A DNA stretch of 64,000 nucleotides from Alteromonas sp. a30 (GTDB lineage Bacteria; Pseudomonadota; Gammaproteobacteria; Enterobacterales; Alteromonadaceae). The DNA lies in NCBI RefSeq assembly GCF_026788005.1, contig NZ_JABEPE010000001.1, positions 310,001-374,000 on the forward strand. The letters are read 5' to 3'. Under the pieces are notes generated by a model, which did not search any database, had not been told where the DNA came from, and worked only from the letters and a program-made list of their open reading frames with translations. A program made the position numbers and the translations under genes. Positions 46,331 to 56,298 of the stretch are shown here, in pieces (positions within the stretch are counted from its first letter, which is position 1; each line of letters starts with the position of its first letter).

Positions 46331-48652
46331 ATGAATAATGACCTCTTCGTCGCCAAGCGTAATGGCGAAAGGGAACCTCTCGACTTAGACAAAATTCATA
46401 AAGTAATCACTTGGGCCGCAGAAGGCTTAGAAAATGTCTCTGTATCACAAGTCGAAATCAAAGCTCACATTCAATTTTTTGATGGAATCAAAACCGAAGA
46501 GATTCACGAAACACTCATCAAATCGGCGGCCGTTTTAATCTCTAAAGAAGCCCCCGATTATCAATACTTAGCGGCCCGACTGGCTATATTCCACTTGCGT
46601 AAGAAAGCCTACGGCCAATTTGAGCCCCCTCCGCTGGTTGATCATGTTCGTAAGATGATTGAAATGGGCAAATACGATGAACATATTCTAAACGACTATT
46701 CAGAAGCAGAATTGCAAGAGCTTGATGAATACATCGACCATTGGCGTGACATGAACTTCAGCTATGCAGCGGTGAAACAGCTTGAAGGTAAGTACCTCGT
46801 ACAGAACCGTGTGACAGGCGAGATCTACGAAAGCGCTCAATTTTTGTACATTTTAGTGGCAGCATGCTTATTCTCGAAATATCCCAAAGAAACTAGGCTC
46901 GATTACGTAAAACGTTTTTATGATGCCACATCACAGTTTAAGATTTCATTGCCAACGCCAATTATGTCAGGCGTACGCACACCAACAAGGCAATTCAGCT
47001 CTTGCGTATTAATTGAAACAGGCGATAGCTTAGACTCAATTAATGCGACCGCCAGCGCTATTGTTAAGTACGTAAGCCAACGCGCCGGTATTGGTGTTAA
47101 CGCAGGTCGAATCAGAGCATTGGGCAGTTCAATTCGTGGTGGAGAAGCATTCCATACCGGGTGCATTCCATTTTACAAATATTTCCAAACGGCGGTTAAA
47201 AGCTGTTCACAAGGCGGTGTCCGTGGTGGCGCAGCCACCCTCTTCTACCCGCTTTGGCATTTAGAAGTAGAATCGCTACTGGTACTAAAAAACAACCGTG
47301 GTGTAGAAGAAAACCGCGTTCGTCATTTAGATTACGGCGTGCAATTCAATAAGACCATGTATCAGCGCCTTATTAAGGATGATTACATCACGCTATTTAG
47401 CCCTTCCGATGTACCGGGGCTTTACGATGCATTCTTCGCAGATCAAGATAAATTTGAAGCCTTGTATACACAATACGAAGCTGACGATAGCATTCGCAAG
47501 AAGCGCATAAAAGCCATTGAATTGTTTAGTTTATTTATGCAAGAACGCGCTAGCACAGGTCGTATTTACTTGCAAAACGTGGATCACTGTAACACTCACA
47601 GTCCATTCGACCCAACGGTCGCCCCTGTTCGTCAAAGCAACTTATGTTTAGAAATTGCTTTGCCAACTAAGCCACTAAAACATGTTTACGATGAGGAAGG
47701 CGAAATTGCGCTATGTACGCTTTCAGCCTTTAACTTAGGTTCGATTGAATCACTTGATGATATTGAAGAGTGGGCAGAGCTTGCCGTTCGCGCTCTAGAC
47801 AACCTTCTTGATTACCAAGATTACCCTGTCCCTGCGGCCTATAACGCAACGATGGGACGTAGAACCTTGGGTATTGGCGTTATCAATTTCGCTTATTATT
47901 TGGCGAAAAATGGTGTCAAATACTCAGATGGCAGCGCCAATGCCTTAGTACATAGAACCTTCGAAGCCATTCAGTATTATTTACTCAAAGCGTCAATGAA
48001 TTTGGCGAAAGAACAAGGCGCGTGTCCTAAGTTTAACGAGACGACCTACTCACAGGGTATTCTGCCAATCGATACATACAAAAAAGATTTGGACGCTGTG
48101 TGCAGCGAGCCACTCCATCTTGATTGGGAAGGTCTTCGTAAAGACATCGTTAAATATGGATTGAGAAATTCAACATTGTCGGCCTTAATGCCGTCAGAAA
48201 CGTCGTCACAAATTTCTAATGCAACCAATGGTATTGAGCCACCTAGAGGCCATATCAGCGTTAAGGCAAGTAAGGACGGTACGCTAAGACAAGTTGTACC
48301 TGAATACAGAAAGCTAAAAGACAATTATGAGCTTCTATGGGATATTCCTTCAAACGATGGTTATATCCAACTTGTCGGTATTATGCAGAAATTTATCGAC
48401 CAAACGATTTCTGCCAATACCAATTATGATCCAAACCTGTTCGAAGGGGGTAAAGTTCCCATGAAGCTGCTGTTAAAAGATTTATTAACAGCATACAAAC
48501 TTGGGGTGAAAACGTTCTACTATCACAACACGCGTGATGGTGCTTCGGATTCATCAGGTTCAGATACTAAAGATCAAAAACCCCAGGAAAATCAAGAAGA
48601 AGTTGTCATTCCTGAAGATGACGACTGCGCTGGTGGCGCTTGTAAGATTTAA
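46331..48652 (+). CDS. nrdA: Ribonucleoside-diphosphate reductase subunit alpha (class Ia)
   Basis: Catalytic subunit that reduces ribonucleotides to deoxyribonucleotides. The 773 residues include an N-terminal ATP-cone with the VAKRNGEREPL start, the finger-loop Cys in SSCVLIETGDS and NLCLEIALPT, and the C-terminal redox pair in CAGGACKI. It is followed by nrdB (60 bp) and a ferredoxin gene. NrdR-like boxes and a structured leader precede it. Confidence 0.98.
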   Translation: MNNDLFVAKRNGEREPLDLDKIHKVITWAAEGLENVSVSQVEIKAHIQFFDGIKTEEIHETLIKSAAVLISKEAPDYQYLAARLAIFHLRKKAYGQFEPPPLVDHVRKMIEMGKYDEHILNDYSEAELQELDEYIDHWRDMNFSYAAVKQLEGKYLVQNRVTGEIYESAQFLYILVAACLFSKYPKETRLDYVKRFYDATSQFKISLPTPIMSGVRTPTRQFSSCVLIETGDSLDSINATASAIVKYVSQRAGIGVNAGRIRALGSSIRGGEAFHTGCIPFYKYFQTAVKSCSQGGVRGGAATLFYPLWHLEVESLLVLKNNRGVEENRVRHLDYGVQFNKTMYQRLIKDDYITLFSPSDVPGLYDAFFADQDKFEALYTQYEADDSIRKKRIKAIELFSLFMQERASTGRIYLQNVDHCNTHSPFDPTVAPVRQSNLCLEIALPTKPLKHVYDEEGEIALCTLSAFNLGSIESLDDIEEWAELAVRALDNLLDYQDYPVPAAYNATMGRRTLGIGVINFAYYLAKNGVKYSDGSANALVHRTFEAIQYYLLKASMNLAKEQGACPKFNETTYSQGILPIDTYKKDLDAVCSEPLHLDWEGLRKDIVKYGLRNSTLSALMPSETSSQISNATNGIEPPRGHISVKASKDGTLRQVVPEYRKLKDNYELLWDIPSNDGYIQLVGIMQKFIDQTISANTNYDPNLFEGGKVPMKLLLKDLLTAYKLGVKTFYYHNTRDGASDSSGSDTKDQKPQENQEEVVIPEDDDCAGGACKI

Positions 48653-48712
48653 GAGGAGCCTTTGTTACTCTTGGCGTTATTTGGATTTGGATTGGACAGC
48701 AGAAAGTAGAAA

Positions 48713-49843
48713 ATGAGATATACAACCTTTAATCAGTACACTACTAACCCGCTAACGGAGCCGATGTTTTTCGGAAATCCTGTTAATGTTGCGCGTTATG
48801 ATCAGCAAAAGCATAGTATTTTCGAGAAATTAGTCGAAAAGCAAATCTCGTTTTTTTGGCGTCCAGAAGAGGTGGATGTAAGCAAGGACCGAATCGATTT
48901 TCAGAAGCTCAGTGAGCCTGAAAAGCATATTTTTATTTCAAATTTAAAGTACCAAACGTTGCTAGACTCCGTTCAAGGACGCAGTCCAAACATCGCCTTT
49001 CTACCTATTGTATCTCTTCCTGAGTTAGAAACGTGGATTGAAACATGGTCGTTTTATGAAACCATTCATTCACGCTCCTACACCCATATTCTGCGTAATC
49101 TATTCAGTGATCCGGGTGAGATTTTTGAAGATATTGTCGTAAATGAAGAAATTAAGCGCAGAGCTACCGATATTTCTAAGTACTACGATGACCTTATTTT
49201 CTTCACTCAGCTTTGGCAGACACAAGGAGAAGGTGTGCATTCTTTGGACGGCAACCACTATACGGTGACCAAAAAAGAACTAAAGAAAAAGCTCTATTTG
49301 TGCATGAATTCAGTGAATGCGTTAGAAGCTATTCGTTTCTATGTGTCTTTCGCTTGTACCTTCGCTTTTGCCGAAAGAGAGTTAATGGAAGGTAACTCAA
49401 AAATTATCCGGCTTATTGCGCGGGATGAACATCTACACCTGACTTCTACTCAGCATATCTTAAACCTTTGGGCAAAAAGCAAAGACGACCCCGAAATGGC
49501 CGACATTGCTGAGGAATGCAAAGAAGAAGCGAAACATATCTTCTTAACCGCTGTTGAGCAAGAAAAGCAATGGGCTAAGTACCTATTCAAGAATGGTTCA
49601 ATGATTGGTTTGAACGAAGATATTTTATGTCAGTATGTTGAGTTCATTGCTAATGAACGTATGAACGCAATAGGTTTTGGAAAGCCGTTTGAAATAAAAA
49701 ACAATCCACTACCTTGGATGAACAATTATCTCAACTCAGATAATGTTCAAGTAGCACCTCAAGAAGCTGAAATTAGCTCCTACCTTGTAGGGCAAATTGA
49801 TAGCGAAGTTAGTGCCAATGAATTTGATGACTTCGACCTTTAG
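48713..49843 (+). CDS. nrdB: Ribonucleoside-diphosphate reductase subunit beta (class Ia)
   Basis: Carries the di-iron tyrosyl radical for NrdA. The 376 residues include carboxylate/His ligands seen in [18 protein letters not shown], where the Tyr is the radical site, and in RDEHLHL. The C-terminal tail ends FDDFDL, the type that docks NrdA. It lies 9 bp before the ferredoxin gene. Confidence 0.98.
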   Translation: MRYTTFNQYTTNPLTEPMFFGNPVNVARYDQQKHSIFEKLVEKQISFFWRPEEVDVSKDRIDFQKLSEPEKHIFISNLKYQTLLDSVQGRSPNIAFLPIVSLPELETWIETWSFYETIHSRSYTHILRNLFSDPGEIFEDIVVNEEIKRRATDISKYYDDLIFFTQLWQTQGEGVHSLDGNHYTVTKKELKKKLYLCMNSVNALEAIRFYVSFACTFAFAERELMEGNSKIIRLIARDEHLHLTSTQHILNLWAKSKDDPEMADIAEECKEEAKHIFLTAVEQEKQWAKYLFKNGSMIGLNEDILCQYVEFIANERMNAIGFGKPFEIKNNPLPWMNNYLNSDNVQVAPQEAEISSYLVGQIDSEVSANEFDDFDL

Positions 49844-49852
49844 TTTAGGTCG

Positions 49853-50125
49853 ATGTCTGATCATTCAAACTCTCGCTCTGTAAAGGTTATTTCTCACCAG
49901 CTAGAGGTTCAACACCAAGCTGGTGAGCCCCTTCTTTTGTCCTTAGAAAACGCACAAATTAACATTCAATATCACTGTCGTGAAGGTTATTGTGGCGCCT
50001 GTAGAACACGTTTAATCAAGGGTAACGTAGAATACACCACTGCCCCCCTCGCCTTCATTGATGATGATGAAATACTTCCTTGCTGTTGTGAGCCTGCAAC
50101 GGATATTGAAATCAGTATTGAATAA
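49853..50125 (+). CDS. yfaE: 2Fe-2S ferredoxin, YfaE-like
   Basis: Small ferredoxin that maintains and regenerates the NrdB di-iron cofactor. The 90 residues have plant-type ligands C(x4)C(x2)C in YHCREGYCGACRTRL and a fourth Cys in LPCCCEP. It follows nrdB by 9 bp, the nrdA-nrdB-yfaE order of E. coli. Confidence 0.92.
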   Translation: MSDHSNSRSVKVISHQLEVQHQAGEPLLLSLENAQINIQYHCREGYCGACRTRLIKGNVEYTTAPLAFIDDDEILPCCCEPATDIEISIE

Positions 50126-50217
50126 TTTACAGAGCAACATATCACTCAACGATGGATATACTTCGTGGTATGTCTATTAGAAATACGAGATATGGTTGAA
50201 TTAAAGATGTGCGTAAA

Positions 50218-50252
50218 ATAAAAAGCCACAGCAATAAGCTATGGCTTTTTAA
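50218..50252. terminator. Bidirectional terminator between yfaE and purC
   Basis: AAAAGCCACAGC pairs with GCTATGGCTTTT with one mismatch (50221-50249). A-runs and T-runs lie on both sides, so it can serve both converging transcripts. Confidence 0.85.
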
Positions 50253-50278
50253 AATATTTGAATCGTTCGGCTTTAGGA

Positions 50279-50989
50279 CTAAAGCATTAACCCTAAACGA
50301 CCTGCCACCTCTTCATAAGCTTCAACCACACCACCCAAACCTTGGCGGAAACGGTCTTTATCCATTTTTTCATTGGTTTCTTTATCCCATAAACGGCAAC
50401 CGTCTGGAGTGAACTCATCACCCAATACCAGTTCGCCTTTAAATAAACCAAACTCCAATTTGAAATCAACAAGGGTCATGCCACCATCAGCAAATAGCTT
50501 AGAAAGCACTTCATTTACTTTGAAAGTAAGCTCTTTCATTTTGGCGATTTGTGCTTCCGTTGCCCAACCGAAAGAAACAATGTGATAGTCATTCACCATA
50601 GGGTCGTGCAACTCATCATTTTTCAAAAAGAATTCGAACGTAGGCGGTGTTAAGGGAATACCTTCTTCAACACCCAAGCGACGACACATTGAACCCGCAG
50701 CGTAATTTCTGACAACACATTCAACGGGAATCATATCCAGCTTTTTCACTAATGCTTCATCGTCGGAAAGCAGCTCTTCAACCTGTGTGGCAACTCCGGC
50801 CTCTTCTAACTTATTCATAATGAAAAAGTTGAATTTGTTATTCACCATACCTTTGCGTTGAAGCTGCTCTACTTTTTGTCCATCAAAAGCAGAGGTATCA
50901 TTACGAAAGTGCAAAACCAAATAATCTTCATTATCGGTGAGGTAAACAGTTTTAGCTTTACCTCGGTATAGCTCTTCACGTTTCTGCAT
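50279..50989 (-). CDS. purC: Phosphoribosylaminoimidazole-succinocarboxamide synthase (SAICAR synthase)
   Basis: ATP-dependent ligation of CAIR with aspartate in purine synthesis. The 236 residues have the E. coli length, with [14 protein letters not shown] at the N terminus, [14 protein letters not shown] and LVDFKLEFG. It is downstream of dapA-bamC, the conserved dapA-bamC-purC order. Two hairpins lie in the 128-bp gap to bamC. Confidence 0.97.
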   Translation of the reverse strand: MQKREELYRGKAKTVYLTDNEDYLVLHFRNDTSAFDGQKVEQLQRKGMVNNKFNFFIMNKLEEAGVATQVEELLSDDEALVKKLDMIPVECVVRNYAAGSMCRRLGVEEGIPLTPPTFEFFLKNDELHDPMVNDYHIVSFGWATEAQIAKMKELTFKVNEVLSKLFADGGMTLVDFKLEFGLFKGELVLGDEFTPDGCRLWDKETNEKMDKDRFRQGLGGVVEAYEEVAGRLGLML

Positions 50990-51117
50990 GTTCTTTTACT
51001 GCCCTAAAGTGCGTGTCTTACAAATGGGGTAGATAACATCTACCCATAACGGAAAGAGCACGTTTCCGTGCTCTTAAAAACTATAGTGAAAGTGTTTGTG
51101 TTTAACACTCTCTCCCA

Positions 51118-52218
51118 TTAAATATCCAAATTATCTGTTGCCATAACCTCAGACATTGGCTGGAAAATCTCGGTAAGGGTTTTAGAAGGAAGTGTCTCCC
51201 CTTCATTATTTTGGAGAGTAATACTTGTTTTTTGCCCCTGCTCTTTGAGAATAAAACGATAGTCTGTTTTTTCTAAAGTCAGTTCCTCTGTACCGCCCCA
51301 AAGATCACTCCACCAACTTGAATCCACGCCAGAATAGCTAACGAAGAGTAATCCGTTTGATTGGTCTAAATCTTTAACATTGAAACCGAGTTTACGAAGC
51401 ACCAGCAAAATACGAGGCCAAGTGATGTCGTAGCTCGCATCAACCACGAAGGCAGGTTCTCCACCAGCATTAAAGCCCAGTTCCATGGAAAGACCTTGCT
51501 GAATCTGGCGTAAACGACGTGCATCGGCAATACGAATCTGTTTGGCATAATGACTAATGACTTTATTGAGCACCTCAACTTCATTTCGGCGACGCTCACT
51601 GTGATCAATTTCACCCACCACTTCATCATTTATTGTTTCAAGGTAATCTTTTAAACGCACTTTTAACGCAGCGGTTCTACCATGTGGTTTCACTTCTAAA
51701 TTAAACTCAAAGCGTTGACCCACACTACGTTCGGTTTTCGTCCAGCTATACCAAGACGAATCACCATTATCTTCAATAATCATCCAATCAGATAGCAGCA
51801 GTTGTTTGTCTTTATCAAATTCAACAACACCAATTCCCTGCTCTTCAAGAAAGCTCAAGAGGGAATTCCAGATAGTCGTGTCTAACGCTTGACTATCATC
51901 AATTTGATCAAACCAAATAACCGCCTCTTGCGAACCTTCAGTAATATGAGAACCCGACACTAACGGCAAAACGAGCTGTGGAGAAACCACGGTTAATTTC
52001 GGTCCGACTAAGGATGTTGGTGCTCTTTCGCCCAGTTTAGGTAGTTCATAATCTCGTGAAAATTTAGGGGTTTCTTTGCCCTCGGGCACCTTCAACGAAA
52101 TGGTTTTGGCTTCCTGTAGGTACTCAAACTCGCCACTTGCTATTTGGCGCTCATGACTTGAACTACAAGCTGTAAGAGCGAATACGGCTCCCAAACAAGA
52201 TAAAACGTGCTTTTGCAA
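51118..52218 (-). CDS. bamC: Outer-membrane assembly lipoprotein BamC
   Basis: Outer-membrane lipoprotein of the BAM complex that inserts beta-barrel proteins. The best start is a TTG at 52216-52218 preceded by AGAGGA, giving 366 residues and a compact lipoprotein signal ending in LTAC. An upstream TTG overlapping the dapA stop (end at 52236) would add six residues. After the lipidated Cys comes the flexible N-terminal stretch and two helix-grip domains. It follows dapA. Confidence 0.92.
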   Translation of the reverse strand: MQKHVLSCLGAVFALTACSSSHERQIASGEFEYLQEAKTISLKVPEGKETPKFSRDYELPKLGERAPTSLVGPKLTVVSPQLVLPLVSGSHITEGSQEAVIWFDQIDDSQALDTTIWNSLLSFLEEQGIGVVEFDKDKQLLLSDWMIIEDNGDSSWYSWTKTERSVGQRFEFNLEVKPHGRTAALKVRLKDYLETINDEVVGEIDHSERRRNEVEVLNKVISHYAKQIRIADARRLRQIQQGLSMELGFNAGGEPAFVVDASYDITWPRILLVLRKLGFNVKDLDQSNGLLFVSYSGVDSSWWSDLWGGTEELTLEKTDYRFILKEQGQKTSITLQNNEGETLPSKTLTEIFQPMSEVMATDNLDI

Positions 52219-52228
52219 TGTCAGTCCT

Positions 52229-53110
52229 CTATGCAAGAATTCCCATAGCCTGAAGCAACTTCTCTATTGTTGCTTGGCTTGTGGATTCTGGTTCAACCAT
52301 TGGTAATCTTAGTGTTGGATATTGTGCCAGTCCCATTTTATATAGGGCCCATTTCGGGATGACTGGATTAGGTTCGATAAATAAAGTGGTGTGAAGTTCC
52401 ACTAATTTTTCATTTATTTCTCTTGCTGTTGCAAAATCCCCTGATGCAGCCGCTTTACACATTTGACTCATTAACGCGGGAGCTATGTTAGATGTGACAG
52501 AGATAACACCATGTCCACCGTTACACAAAAACTCGCAACCACTAAGGTCATCACCGCTAAACAATAAAAAATCATCAGCGACTTTGGTTTTTAAATCTGC
52601 CAAGCGTGATAAGTCACCTGTTGCGTCTTTAATACCAATAATTTGCTTATGGTGACTTAATTCAGCTACAGCATCATTGTCTATATCGGCCACAGTTCGG
52701 GAGGGAACATTATACAGGATAACGGGAACAGAGGTAGCGTCAGCAATAGCATTGAAGTGCGCTATCATGCCTCGTTGTTGAGGTTTGTTGTAATAAGGAA
52801 CCACGCTCAATAACCCTGAAACACCTAAATCTTGCATTTCGTTGCCAAGATCAATCGCTTCTTGGGTTGAATTCGCGCCAGTACCCGCTATAACAGGAAT
52901 AGCGCCATCGGTGAATTGAACGGTTTTCTTAACAACCTCTACATGCTCTGTCACTGGTAATGTGGCCGATTCGCCAGTAGTTCCAACGGAAACAATTGCA
53001 TCAGTTCCGTTTTCTACATGGAATTGCACTAGCCTCTGCAATGAAGCATAATCGACCTCGCCTGACGGCTGCATCGGAGTGATAAGAGCGACAATACTGC
53101 CTTTGAACAT
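52229..53110 (-). CDS. dapA: 4-hydroxy-tetrahydrodipicolinate synthase
   Basis: First step of the lysine/diaminopimelate branch, condensing pyruvate with aspartate semialdehyde. The 293 residues have the N-acetylneuraminate-lyase fold with GTTGESATL, the catalytic Tyr in LYNVPSRT and Schiff-base Lys in IGIKDATGD. It is divergent from gcvR and upstream of bamC. Confidence 0.97.
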   Translation of the reverse strand: MFKGSIVALITPMQPSGEVDYASLQRLVQFHVENGTDAIVSVGTTGESATLPVTEHVEVVKKTVQFTDGAIPVIAGTGANSTQEAIDLGNEMQDLGVSGLLSVVPYYNKPQQRGMIAHFNAIADATSVPVILYNVPSRTVADIDNDAVAELSHHKQIIGIKDATGDLSRLADLKTKVADDFLLFSGDDLSGCEFLCNGGHGVISVTSNIAPALMSQMCKAAASGDFATAREINEKLVELHTTLFIEPNPVIPKWALYKMGLAQYPTLRLPMVEPESTSQATIEKLLQAMGILA

Positions 53111-53238
53111 AATAACTCCCGAGAAAATGAGCGCCTAATGGTAATGACCTAGGTCTGTAAAAACAAGTCACCAAGCGGTATTAATCTAAGCTTTATGACA
53201 AAAAGATTGTCAGCTAAGCCACACGAAATTTAGTATTT

Positions 53239-53760
53239 ATGAAGCATCAATTAATTGTGACCTTTTTAGGTGCCAATAGAACTGGCATTTTGAGTCAAAT
53301 CGCTAATTTAGCGAATGAACATAAATGTAATATTCTGGATAGCCGACAAGTTATCTACGGCGAAGATTTATCGCTCACAATGATTTTGGAAGGCACCATA
53401 GGGTGTATTACCAAAATGGAATGTGAGCTACCAAACCTATGCCTGAGCTTGGACTTGCTATCCATGATGAAAAGAACGAAGCATCACAGTAAGCAGCACC
53501 TCGAACGTTTAGCCGATATGAACTTTTTCGGCAGCGGTGCCGTAAACCGCATCGCAGACATTCTCGCATTTTGTGCTTCGAAAGGTATTCGAATTACCGC
53601 GTTTAGGCAAACCAATCACGATACAGAAAACGTCAAATGTAAAATGATTGCCAGCTTGCCTCAAGACATTTCATTTGAAGCACTTCGAACCGATTATTTT
53701 GCGCTTCTTAATTCATTTGAACTGGAAGGCCAGTTCGACGAAAAATCTCATCAACAATAG
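53239..53760 (+). CDS. gcvR: Glycine cleavage system transcriptional repressor-like ACT protein
   Basis: A 173-residue double-ACT-domain protein of the GcvR family (domains about 3-80 and 90-165), regulator of glycine cleavage genes in enterobacteria. The N-terminal LIVTFLGANRTGILSQIA is typical. It is divergent from dapA and 20 bp upstream of bcp, as in E. coli. Confidence 0.88.
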   Translation: MKHQLIVTFLGANRTGILSQIANLANEHKCNILDSRQVIYGEDLSLTMILEGTIGCITKMECELPNLCLSLDLLSMMKRTKHHSKQHLERLADMNFFGSGAVNRIADILAFCASKGIRITAFRQTNHDTENVKCKMIASLPQDISFEALRTDYFALLNSFELEGQFDEKSHQQ

Positions 53761-53780
53761 AAAAGAACAGGATACGATTT

Positions 53781-54242
53781 ATGCCTCCACTACAAGCCGG
53801 AACCCCCGCACCTGCATTTTCTTTGCTGAACCAAAATGGCGAAACCGTTTCGTTATCAGATTTCGCAGGAAAGAAAGTCCTCGTTTACTTTTACCCCAAA
53901 GCCATGACTCCTGGCTGCACTGTTCAAGCTCAATCCCTACGAGATAGCAAAGCTGAACTTGAAGCGAAAAACTTGGTAGTTTTGGGTTTGAGTCCCGACC
54001 CAGTTAAGCGGTTGACCAAGTTCACTGAGCGCGACGAGTTGAACTTCACTTTATTATCAGATGAAGATCACGCTGTCGCTGAAGCTTATGGTGTTTGGGG
54101 GCTGAAAAAGTTTATGGGTAAAGAATACGATGGTATTCATCGCATCAGTTTTTTAGTCGACGAAAATGGCGTAATTGAGCATGTTTTCGACAAGTTCAAA
54201 ACCAAAGATCATCACCAAGTGGTTTTAGATTATTTGAGCTAA
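53781..54242 (+). CDS. bcp: Peroxiredoxin of the BCP/PrxQ family, one-Cys form
   Basis: Thiol peroxidase that reduces hydroperoxides. The 153 residues have the peroxidatic Cys46 in AMTPGCTVQAQ. The resolving Cys that E. coli BCP has five residues later is Gln here, and no other Cys is present in the protein, so it should work by a one-Cys mechanism with an external thiol. It follows gcvR and ends at a strong terminator. Confidence 0.93.
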   Translation: MPPLQAGTPAPAFSLLNQNGETVSLSDFAGKKVLVYFYPKAMTPGCTVQAQSLRDSKAELEAKNLVVLGLSPDPVKRLTKFTERDELNFTLLSDEDHAVAEAYGVWGLKKFMGKEYDGIHRISFLVDENGVIEHVFDKFKTKDHHQVVLDYLS

Positions 54243-54260
54243 TTAAACATTTATCTTGAT

Positions 54261-54302
54261 AAATCCTCAACCCTGCTTACTCATGAGGTTGAGGATTTTT
54301 TA
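54261..54302. terminator. Terminator between bcp and perM
   Basis: AAATCCTCAACC (54261-54272) pairs with GGTTGAGGATTT (54287-54298), followed by a T-run. It terminates bcp and may also serve converging perM. Confidence 0.93.
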
Positions 54303-54319
54303 AATATCAATGCTAAGCA

Positions 54320-55393
54320 TTAATTCTCAATGCTATGAACAAAGTCTTCAGGAGAGGACCACGCATTAAACAAGGCTCGAACTAAACTCGCTAAAGGAAT
54401 AGCAAAAAATACCCCCCAGAACCCCCAAAGGCCGCCAAAAACTAAAACCGCAACGATGATATAAACAGGATGTAAGCTAACCGCTTCGGAAAACAATATT
54501 GGCACCAAGGCATTACCATCAAGCGCTTGAATCACACCGTACACAATCATAACGGTCCAAAAATCAGGTGTTACTCCCCACTGGAACAACGCAACAATTG
54601 CAATAGGAATAGTAACAACAGCCGCACCGATATACGGAATCAACACAGAGAAGCCAACTAGAACTCCGAGCAACAAGGCATAACGTAAATCCATTAAAGC
54701 AAATGCAATTGCTGAAACGGTGCCAACAATAATTATTTCAATCACCTTGCCACGAATATAGTTGAGGATTTGAATATTCATTTCTTGCCCAACTTGTTTT
54801 ATTAGGCGTCTTTCTTTTGGTAACAGTTTGGCAAAATTACTGAGTAATAGATTTTTATCTTTCAGCATAAACAACAACATAATGGGCACTAGAATCAGAT
54901 AAATAAGCAAAGCCGCCGCACCAAATAATGAACTGAAAGACGCAGAAAGAACTTGTTGTCCTATATCAATCACTCGTTGTTCAAATCCCTGAAGCAAGTT
55001 TGCGATTTGGCCACTTCTAAAAAATTGTGGGTAGTCATTCGGTAACGCCAATAAAACTGATTGTAACTGCTGCCAAATTTGAGGAATTTCGTTTAAAAAA
55101 TTGAGCCCTTGCTGCCACACAACAGGCACCAAAGCCACGGCGGCAAAAATGGATAAACCAACAAAAGCAACTAAAACCAATAAACTTGCATACGTTCTGG
55201 TTAACCCTATTTTTTCCAAACGATTAACCGGCCAATCCAGTAAATAAGCTAATACAACCGCGACCAAGATAGGGGCCAATAAATCTCCCCAAAAAGTTAA
55301 GATTAAGGTGGCAACAACCAGTAGCATCAGTAATACTGCGGAATCAGGATCAGAAAACTTACGTTTATACCAACGACCAAAAACTTCAAACAT
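54320..55393 (-). CDS. perM: AI-2E family inner-membrane protein, PerM-like
   Basis: Inner-membrane protein of the AI-2E exporter/PerM family, with unclear substrate. The 357 residues have about eight membrane spans, grouped at 20-50 and 60-80, around 150-180 and from 210 to 345, with the family motifs VLIPYIGAAVVTIPI and VIQALDGNALVP. It is near bcp and bepA, as in E. coli. The N terminus is cytosolic and basic. Confidence 0.9.
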   Translation of the reverse strand: MFEVFGRWYKRKFSDPDSAVLLMLLVVATLILTFWGDLLAPILVAVVLAYLLDWPVNRLEKIGLTRTYASLLVLVAFVGLSIFAAVALVPVVWQQGLNFLNEIPQIWQQLQSVLLALPNDYPQFFRSGQIANLLQGFEQRVIDIGQQVLSASFSSLFGAAALLIYLILVPIMLLFMLKDKNLLLSNFAKLLPKERRLIKQVGQEMNIQILNYIRGKVIEIIIVGTVSAIAFALMDLRYALLLGVLVGFSVLIPYIGAAVVTIPIAIVALFQWGVTPDFWTVMIVYGVIQALDGNALVPILFSEAVSLHPVYIIVAVLVFGGLWGFWGVFFAIPLASLVRALFNAWSSPEDFVHSIEN

Positions 55394-55554
55394 GTTGTAC
55401 CTTTAAGGATAGGGCTTGATTGGAAAGCAAACTATTTACGCTGTAAATTAGGGAAGATGCCTTTTGGACGCAAAAACATTCTTGTTTCAACGCCTTATTA
55501 CTCATCGTCTGTCTTATGCGATATAGTAATTGAAGTTCAGCCATTTTCACAACA

Positions 55555-56172
55555 ATGGAAGACACAATGTTAGATCAACCAACTCTAAAAGAAATCAGCA
55601 ACCTCAAAAAGAAAATTAATTGGGGAGAACTTCCTCCTTTTTTCCATATGGTTTCAAATTCTCTCGCCGATTTAGAGGGCATACACGCACATGGATTTGA
55701 TCATGCCTTAAAGCGACTCATAGACCGTAATAACTGGAATCTTGAGCGATTAGAAGGGCACTACAACGAAAGAAGAGAAGTCGTTGTTAAACGCAAACCA
55801 GAAGTCATCCTATTCAGTCACTTTAATAAATCAGACTATGAGATTGGGTGCGCTCCAATGAGCCAAGGTGGACCGGTAATGGTATTCACCAAAGGCGACC
55901 CATTTATTGATTTCAAAGTGTGGGAGCCAGCAACCATGTCAAGTATTGTTCGCCTACCACGTTTCGCAGAATTTATTGTGTATGCTTATCAAAAGGGGGA
56001 TGAAGCAGATCGCATGCTTATCAACTTTGCTGCACAAACCATTGATAACCTGCTCAAGATATTGTCCGATGAAGTCAATATTATTGAATTTAAGGGTCAA
56101 TCGATCTTAGATTTAGTCAAAGATATTGAATCGCAATTTAATGTTAACCACAGGCAAACAACTAAACCTTAG
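55555..56172 (+). CDS. Hypothetical protein, 205 residues
   Basis: I do not recognise this protein. It is charged, soluble and without signal peptide or membrane span. It has a helical N-terminal half (LKKKINWGELPPFFHMVSN in part), a beta-rich middle (EVILFSHFNKSDYEIGCAP) and a helical C terminus. Alternative starts are the ATG at 55555 or one at 55567; neither has a clear ribosome-binding site. It lies between divergent perM and bepA, where relatives I recall have no such gene. Reading-frame integrity and the lack of overlapping better candidates make it a likely real gene. Confidence 0.6.
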   Translation: MEDTMLDQPTLKEISNLKKKINWGELPPFFHMVSNSLADLEGIHAHGFDHALKRLIDRNNWNLERLEGHYNERREVVVKRKPEVILFSHFNKSDYEIGCAPMSQGGPVMVFTKGDPFIDFKVWEPATMSSIVRLPRFAEFIVYAYQKGDEADRMLINFAAQTIDNLLKILSDEVNIIEFKGQSILDLVKDIESQFNVNHRQTTKP

Positions 56173-56298
56173 CTGAACAGTCAGGTAAAACGATTCGTTT
56201 ATCAGGTAAAGAGTGGTAATTTCTTCTTTACTAACGGAACTAAACCTATCGTCTACGTTTCCAAACAACAGTTTAATTGATTGAGCATATTTGAATCC

